Source: Plicaturopsis crispa FD-325 SS-3 (taxonomy: Eukaryota > Basidiomycota > Agaricomycetes > Amylocorticiales > Amylocorticiaceae). From it: a stretch of 64,000 nucleotides of DNA. Location of the stretch: assembly GCA_000827205.1 (NCBI GenBank), contig KN832559.1:1388450-1452449 (forward strand), written 5' to 3'. Position 1 is the stretch's first letter, and each line of letters begins with the position of its first letter. This document shows positions 57,874-64,000 of the stretch, piece by piece. The notes beneath the pieces are model-generated. The model saw only the letters and a program-made list of their open reading frames with translations, searched no databases and was not told the DNA's origin. The position numbers were made by a program, and so were the translations under genes.

Positions 57874-60309
57874 ATGTCTTTCAAAATTGGTTCAGCGGTC
57901 GTAGCTGCCGCTGCCGCCTCGCCAACACCCTCAGCAGCCCCGGTCGTGGAGGAAGAAGAATTCTACTCGTCATGGAGTCTGTTCCTTGTGTGTATGCTGC
58001 TCGTGGTGTCCCTATGGACAAGCTACTATCTGCAAATCAAACGTATTCGAGCCGTCCACGAAACGCTCGTGTCTATATTCGCCGGGATGTTTGTAGGTTT
58101 GATCATACGGCTGGCACCTGGGACGATGATACGTGAAATGTTGGTGAGTCTATTCGCTTTGCACTAGCTTTGTGCACGGGAGATGCTTTTTCTCTTCGTG
58201 GCCTCAACTGCGTGGGTCAATACTGGATATAACTTGTCCGACGACGCGTCTGATCTAAGGGCACATGCCCTCTCATTCTCGAGGTCGTGTATACAACCTG
58301 GGTACTGACTGCTCTCATAGACTTTCAAGCACACGCTTTTCTTCAACCTTTTACTGCCCCCAATTATCCTAAACTCGGGCTATGAGCTCAAGCAAGTAAG
58401 TTTTGCGGCACTGCCAGGCATGCGTCAGATTCACAGTTGAATGCTACAGGAGAATTTCTTTCGGAATTTTGGGACAATATTGACCTTCGCATTCCTCGGG
58501 ACCTTCATCTCGGCTGTGGGCGTCGGGTACGTGCTACACTCGTCCTGGAGGGCTACTACTGATCACTTACAGGACAGCGTTCTTGTCTACATATATTCAT
58601 TCCTTGGTCTCGAGTCGCTCGATGTTACCTTGCTGGAATGTCTTATCTTCGGCTCTACATTGTCCGCTACCGACCCTGTCACCATCCTCGCTATATTCAA
58701 CCAATACAAAGTCGACCCGAAGCTGTATTCAATTATTTTTGGCGAGAGCTTGTTGAACGATGCTGTGAGTATCGTCATGTATGAGTGAGTAACTTTCGCA
58801 TCTTCGTCGCCGCCTTTCAAGTTGCTCACCCATCGCAGAACTCTCTCGCAATTCCACGGAACGGAAGTCTACCTGTCATCCATCTTCCATGGTATTGGGA
58901 TCTTCTTGATTTCGTTCAGCGTCTCTCTGGCCCTTGGGATAGCCTTTGGACTCGCCATGTCACTTCTCCTCAAACACTCCTCTCTCAACCTCTACCCGTC
59001 GATCGAATCATGCCTGGTCGCCCTTTCCGCCTACACGTGCTACTTCTTCTCGAATGGACTGTCTATGTCCGGCATCGTGTCGCTTCTGTTCTGCGGCATC
59101 ACCCTCAAGCACTATGCATATCACACAATGTCTCGCCGGACCCAGCGTACCACGAAGTACATTTTCTCGACCCTGGCGCAGCTCTCGGAGAATTTCATCT
59201 TCATATACCTCGGAATGTCGCTTTTCACGTCCGCGCCGACATCTGAAAAGGTTACGAGCTACGTCAAGCCGTTGTTCATCACGATTACCACCGTTGCTGT
59301 GATATTCACGCGGTACGCGTCCGTATTCCCCTTATCCGAGGCAATCAACTTTTTCCACAAGCACGCGCGCGGCCAGCGCACCGAAGAGCTTCCGCACTCG
59401 TACCAGATGATGTTATTCTGGGCAGGTCTTCGTGGAGCAGTGGGCGTTGCGCTAGCCGCCGGTTTCAAGGGCGAAAGCGGGCAGACCCTGCGGACAACAG
59501 TTCTAGTCGTCGTCGTGCTCACCGTGCTCATGTTTGGAGGTACCACTGCGCGAATGCTAGAGGTGCTCGGAATTCGGACGGGCGTTGAAGATGAAGCAGC
59601 GAGTAGCGATGACGACGAAGAAGTACCTTCCTCGAGGAATGGTTGGACCGGAAGGCGATCCAGCAGTGGCGGGGCAGGGCGGAGCTGGGGGGTATACTCT
59701 GACGAGCCTTCATACCTTGCGTCTCAGCAAGGATTGGGGCGCGGTGACCCATCCAGGGTCGGCACCCACTATGCGTCCAGGGGCTACAACCACCAGGCGC
59801 AAGCACCCACGTCTCCGTTCAATACGAACGCTGTCTTCTCCGCTGCATCGTCGGAGTCATTCGATTCCGACGGCGGGGAGGTGCTGCCCATGGCTGTAGC
59901 AGCGACTGGTGAAAATTCGAGCGGTACTCCCGTCGTCCGCGACGTCAACGGCACGGCCGTCCCTGGCGTCATCAGCGAGGACGGGAAGTGGTTCCAAGCC
60001 TTGGACGAGCGGTATCTGCTGCCGTTGTTCTCGAACGCGACTGCCAGCCGGACGTTCCATGCACGCAGAGCGCGCAGGAGCGCCTCTAACCCCACGGGGA
60101 TGGGGAGTGCGGCGGCGAGCACGCCGGCTGAAAGCGAGGACGAGGACGACAGGGAGGATGAAGTCGATCTAGGAGGCAGTGGGGGCGGTGGCATTGCTCG
60201 GAGCTCGTCAGGGCCTATATCGGAGGAGAGCCGACTGGAGAGAGGGCTGCCGAGTCCAATGCTCAGGGGGACGAGGGAGGCAGATAATCCGATGGGGAGG
60301 ATGTCATAA
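57874..60309 (+). CDS. Endosomal/vacuolar Na+(K+)/H+ exchanger, NHX1/NHE6 type
   Basis: About six exons, near 700 residues. After an Ala/Pro-rich N-terminus come transmembrane helices: SWSLFLVCMLLVVSLWTSYY, FFNLLLPPIILNSGYELKQ (amiloride-site-like), SATDPVTILAIFNQYK, GESLLNDAVSIVMYE (with the ND ion-binding pair), and FWAGLRGAVGVALAAGFKGE. The C-terminal cytosolic tail from about residue 440 is acidic, Ser/Gly-rich and ends RGTREADNPMGRMS. CPA1-type exchangers of this group acidify late endosomes and vacuoles by exchanging monovalent cations for protons. Intron joints at GVG|VLVYIYSF and MYE|TLSQF restore the family sequence. Confidence 0.95.
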
Positions 60310-60675
60310 TTATACAGTTACGGTCCATACATATCTTTAGTGATTTTCTTATTTGTTTCATTGGGTTTTGCTGTAAGTACGTCGGAGAGGGACACTGCGA
60401 TGAGTACTTGACCGCTCTACGATTGCAAAGGTTTCTACTAAATTCTAGTATTACAAATACATGCGTAGCTACTTCTCACCGTCTCGCAGTCGACGTCGGT
60501 TTGGCGTTAGTGGTATTCTACTGCAAGATCGATAAGATTGAGTGGGAATAGGTGGCCGATACATCGTGGTAGATACTAGAACAAAGTGGAGGCGAGCATC
60601 GACAACATGAATAAATAGCTAGTAGTTCAAGGCTGAGCAGAATAAATAAGGTGCGTAGAGCTCAGAGCAACGATA
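60310..60675. other. Convergent spacer, no gene seen
   Basis: About 365 AT-richer bases between exchanger and G-alpha stops. Confidence 0.5.
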
Positions 60676-62711
60676 TTAGAGGAGGTCGGCACGCCGTAGA
60701 TGATCTCGTAGGATCCCCTCTTCAACTGTTGAACGCATAATCAGCGTGAGCTGGATGTAGGCACGGTTGAAAGCCAGACTCACCAACACCCAATGTAACG
60801 GCTGTAGCCTGGGTATCCTGCACGAAAAAGGATCAGAGTCACATGCAGACATACATAGGGTTATGGGCGTACTATAACAGATGTAAGATGGACATGGAAA
60901 GGTCGTGCAATTGGCGAATACTGCTTCGATATATCCTTGAAATGATTTTGGAAGTCTAGATAGCGACACAGGTCTCGTATCGTCACCCTGCGCCAGGAGC
61001 AAGAGTTGTAACTCACATTTCATAACCGTCACAGGATCATTTTCACGATCCCCGAAACTTGAGATGTAATCTCGCACTTTGACACCGCGCCTCAATTTTG
61101 CTTCGAGTAGATCGCATTTATTGAGGAAGAGGATTATCTGTGTCCGGCTGAGGAGTTTGCAAGATAGAACGGACTTCCAGAGAAGATAGCTGTCTTCCAG
61201 TCGGTTTACACGGCGGTCTTCGACAAGCCGCTCGTCAAAGCAGGATATGGGGGCGAGGAATATTATGGCGTCCACGTCGTCGAAGTAGGAGAACCAGGCT
61301 GCACGCGAGGACCGTGTACCGCCCACGTCGTACATGATCTGGATGGTAGCAAACATCAGCTCCTCACGCGATACCATAGGACAGGTCTCCACCCACCCAT
61401 TCGTGGCCCTCTGTCCGACCTAGGAAACATTCAATAATCAGCACCAGAAAGGAAGTTGAGAAACTGACTCTGTGACTGGCCTTTCTCAAAGGTAAATTTG
61501 TGTTCCTGCACGCCTAACGTCCTCAGTCGGGCACGGATAACATCGTCGTCTGTGGGTTTGTATCCAGGGGTGGCGATTCGTAAGACATCGTTGAGGAAAC
61601 TGAAACATCGTTCAGAACAATTGAACTTGGTGAACTTATTTGTACACTCACAAGCCTGGGGAGTCTTCGATCCTCGATCTTTGCCGCGACAGCACATCCC
61701 GAACGACTGGGTCGTCCCAAAGCGCCTTGATATCGTCACCGCATCCCGCTATGACATCCGTGATCTCGTCGTCTTGTCGTTCCTTTCCCCGTCGGGTCCC
61801 CCCAGCGGTGGTAGGGCGAGTACTGGAAGTCTTTGGCCGGAATTTGTCTAGAGCGGATTTCCACCCATTGCTAGAATTGATGAAGAACTCTTGCGGGCGA
61901 CGCTTGCTCCTGGACGGTCCCGGGTAATTTGACGACGAATCGAAGGGCGCGGTTGCAGTATAACCGCCAGACGATGCCACTTCTTGACTAGCCGCTCCAA
62001 GCCTGCGCTCCAAGTCTCTCTGCACCTCACGGAGAGGCGTCAGGCGAAGTTTCAAGAGTCGGTGCTTCTCTGAGAATTTGGGAGAAGGCGGAGGGACCGC
62101 ATGGCGGGAGATGTCTATCACAGACGACTCCGGGTCAACGAGAAGCGTGTCTGTAGCATAACTCGTAGTCGACTCGTTGTCGTTGTCGTCGTCTTCAAGT
62201 GATGGTCTCTCCGCAGACATCTTGGGCATCTCTTTGTCGAGAATGTCGAGGATAGTGTTGACATTTCTCAACAAGTTCAGCTGGATGACGGCGCGCCAGG
62301 ACGAGCGCTCCGCCGCCCATGCACGACGAGTGTACTGCAACTGGAAATCTGGCGCAAAATGTATTAGTACCCGTCGAGCTCCGAAATTGAAAGAAGACGC
62401 ACTCTTGAGCGTCGCACTTTTTCCTGTGAGACAATGGCCGAGCGTCAGAAACCAATGAGACTCTGTCCAGTGTCAACTCTAACTCTACGCTCACCACTTT
62501 CACTCTGCCCTAGAAGCAGCACCTTCACTGGCCTCTTCTTCTTCTTCAACGCCAATTTTTCCGCCTTCAGCTGCTCGTCTATCTCGTCGCTTATGCGCCG
62601 CGCCTCCGTCTCCGCCGTCTCCCGCCTCTGCTTCTCCTCTAGTGTCTCGGATTCGGGGGGCGCAATAGCCCGGCTGAGCGGGTCCTCGTCGAACAACTGG
62701 CCCAACGCCAT
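60676..62711 (-). CDS. Atypical heterotrimeric G protein alpha subunit with long insert
   Basis: Begins MALGQLFDEDPLSRAIAPPE. The P-loop is LLLGQSESGKSATLKNFQL. A long Ser/Pro/acidic insert (roughly residues 110-250) separates it from the helical domain, so the protein is about 550 residues rather than 350. Switch I reads DDVIRARLRTLGV, keeping the arginine finger and first Thr. Switch II reads DVGGTRSSRAAWFSYFDD: the catalytic Gln of DVGGQ is Thr. G4 is FLNKCDLL. The C-terminus, after correct splicing, reads FHVHLTSVI then DTQATAVTLGVVEEGILRDH and ends RRADLL; TCATDT is changed to TSVIDT. No MGxxxS myristoylation start is present. Such divergent G-alphas are expanded in basidiomycetes. Loss of the Gln predicts slow GTP hydrolysis. 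Confidence 0.92.
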
Positions 62712-64000
62712 GTCGACTCAACGAGCGGAGAGAGGAAAAGCCAGGAGCGTGGGTAGGATTGTTGTTTTAGTTTCCATTCGAGGATACGGTATGAAGTACA
62801 TGTACTCCCATCACCCACGCTCGCCCGCACTGCGGCCCAAGCCGTGATAAGATTCAGAACTCCAACAAGTCGAAGTCTTGCGGCGTGAGGACAAGCAGGC
62901 AAGTGCGGTGCGATTGGTTCCTCCGCAGCGGGCATTGGGCCTCGTACCCTTCTGCATGATGGAAGGCAAGTGTGTATCTTTTTGTCTGGTAACCATGAAC
63001 AGCAGTCCCAAACAATTTGCACGGCTTTCCCCATTCCGACCTTATTGCCGTAAGTTCATGGCTGAAAATGTGCTACATAGATCTAATGCTCTCCAGTTTC
63101 AGGACGTAGACCACTTCAGAGAAGTCAAGTATATCAAGAAGTGTACGGGTAAAGGATGCAGTGTGGTGTACACCTTCGGCACATTCCCAACGAGTGCACC
63201 CAGTAGTACCCACTGCATGCCGCTCACCGCTGTCTGTATACATCGACGGTGGGAGACGTAGGAGCACTCGAGACTTCATCAGTCTACATCACCGGTGATT
63301 TGATCTCGAACTCGCGGGCTCTTTCCCTGGCGATCCCGGAGGGCAATCCCTTCCACCATCCACGACCGCCGAAAGCAGACATGCAATAGCCGGGGCGCCA
63401 ACCGAGTCCACCGCTGTGACCTGTCTACCGATAGGATTTTTGTGGGCGCTTATCAGTTTGATTGTGGGTTGATTTCTGTGACGGCCAGAGTCCGGAAGAG
63501 GAAACCGGAAGTCGGGAATGAGCGTGAGAGCTCGGAGACCTGGAGACGAGCGAGGGAGCGAACTGAAAGGGAGAAAAGAGGAGAGAGCAAGAAGTAGCCG
63601 TAACTGGCGTTGATTCTGTGAAGGGGGAAAATACATGGAGAGCGGTATATATATGCGTGCGGAAGCAGATAAGGACCGGGCGAAAGGTGTACGCGGAAAA
63701 CTGCTGAGCTTCGGAAGCTCGCGTCGGAATCCGGAAGTGAGCGACGATGTAAACGGTGGAAGGGGCCAGGCTGCGCCATGCCCCTTACAGTACCCCCCTT
63801 CTAACTTGAAGGCAGAAAATAAGTAGGACGAAAAATAGAGATGAACGAAAAAAATCCTAAGTCAACGCGGAATGAGTGGGTCGAGTTTCGTGGGTGGCTT
63901 GGAAACACGACCGGAACGGAGAGTGGTTTGAGCGGGAGGAGCGTAAGATATGCGAGGATCTTCGCGGACGGTAGGAGGAGTAGGTGAACGTAAATTGAAA
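62712..64000. other. Upstream region of G-alpha gene, no gene seen
   Basis: About 1.29 kb. Frames at 62878-63261 (+) and 63779-63289 (-) are open without recognisable domains. A TATATATA run near 63645-63652 could be part of a promoter or leader for a gene beyond the window. Confidence 0.4.

Noticed and set aside
62878-63261. 127-codon plus frame upstream of G-alpha
   Set aside because: No recognisable motif or splice context; probably chance.

Overview
The window looks like a nuclear contig of a basidiomycete fungus, most likely an Agaricomycete. The genes are cut by many short GT-AG introns (mostly about 45-65 nt), packed head-to-tail or divergently, and belong to families typical of mushroom-forming fungi: a long-insert G-alpha, Dal5-type permeases, a P450 and a RING-CH ligase. 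Gene models were built by reading six-frame translations, choosing splice sites that keep the frame, and matching to remembered family motifs. No search was run. About 27 loci are supported; three or four of these are weak.

Layout. 1-1453: no recognisable gene. 1454-10113: DUF1365 protein, Dal5-type permease (-), 2OG-Fe(II) oxygenase, complex I LYR subunit NDUFA6 (-), and the PP28/PDAP1 phosphoprotein. 10114-13481: small uncertain genes. 13482-21267: eIF2-gamma, a mitochondrial PPR-like protein (-), an RRM/SR splicing protein and a MARCH5-like RING-CH E3 ligase. 21863-30100: zinc-type oxidoreductase, F-box protein (-) and a tandem pair of Dal5-type permeases. 30340-43990: BAP31 (-), UBP6/USP14 (-), a large RasGEF, SET5-like methyltransferase (-), lactonase-type beta-propeller (-) and ASF1. 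44392-48300: cytochrome P450 (-) and an unclear, perhaps broken gene (-). 48307-52515: USP-like protein lacking the catalytic cysteine (-) and FRA10AC1 (-). 52516-56011: a gene-poor island holding an RNase III-like gene (-) between two copies of a roughly 250-bp repeat. 56012-62711: OXA1 (-), endosomal/vacuolar Na+/H+ exchanger and an atypical G-alpha (-). 62712-64000: no gene seen.

Most genes are housekeeping and do not form one pathway. The accessory-looking parts are the three permeases with the oxygenase and oxidoreductase, the P450 with its odd neighbour, and the RNase III island. I saw no CRISPR array, tRNA, rRNA or complete transposon. The observations most worth a second look are the cysteine-less USP, the G-alpha with an altered switch II, a putative poison exon in the SR gene, a 6-nt microexon inside an iron-binding motif, two GC-AG introns, and the repeat-flanked RNase III-like gene.
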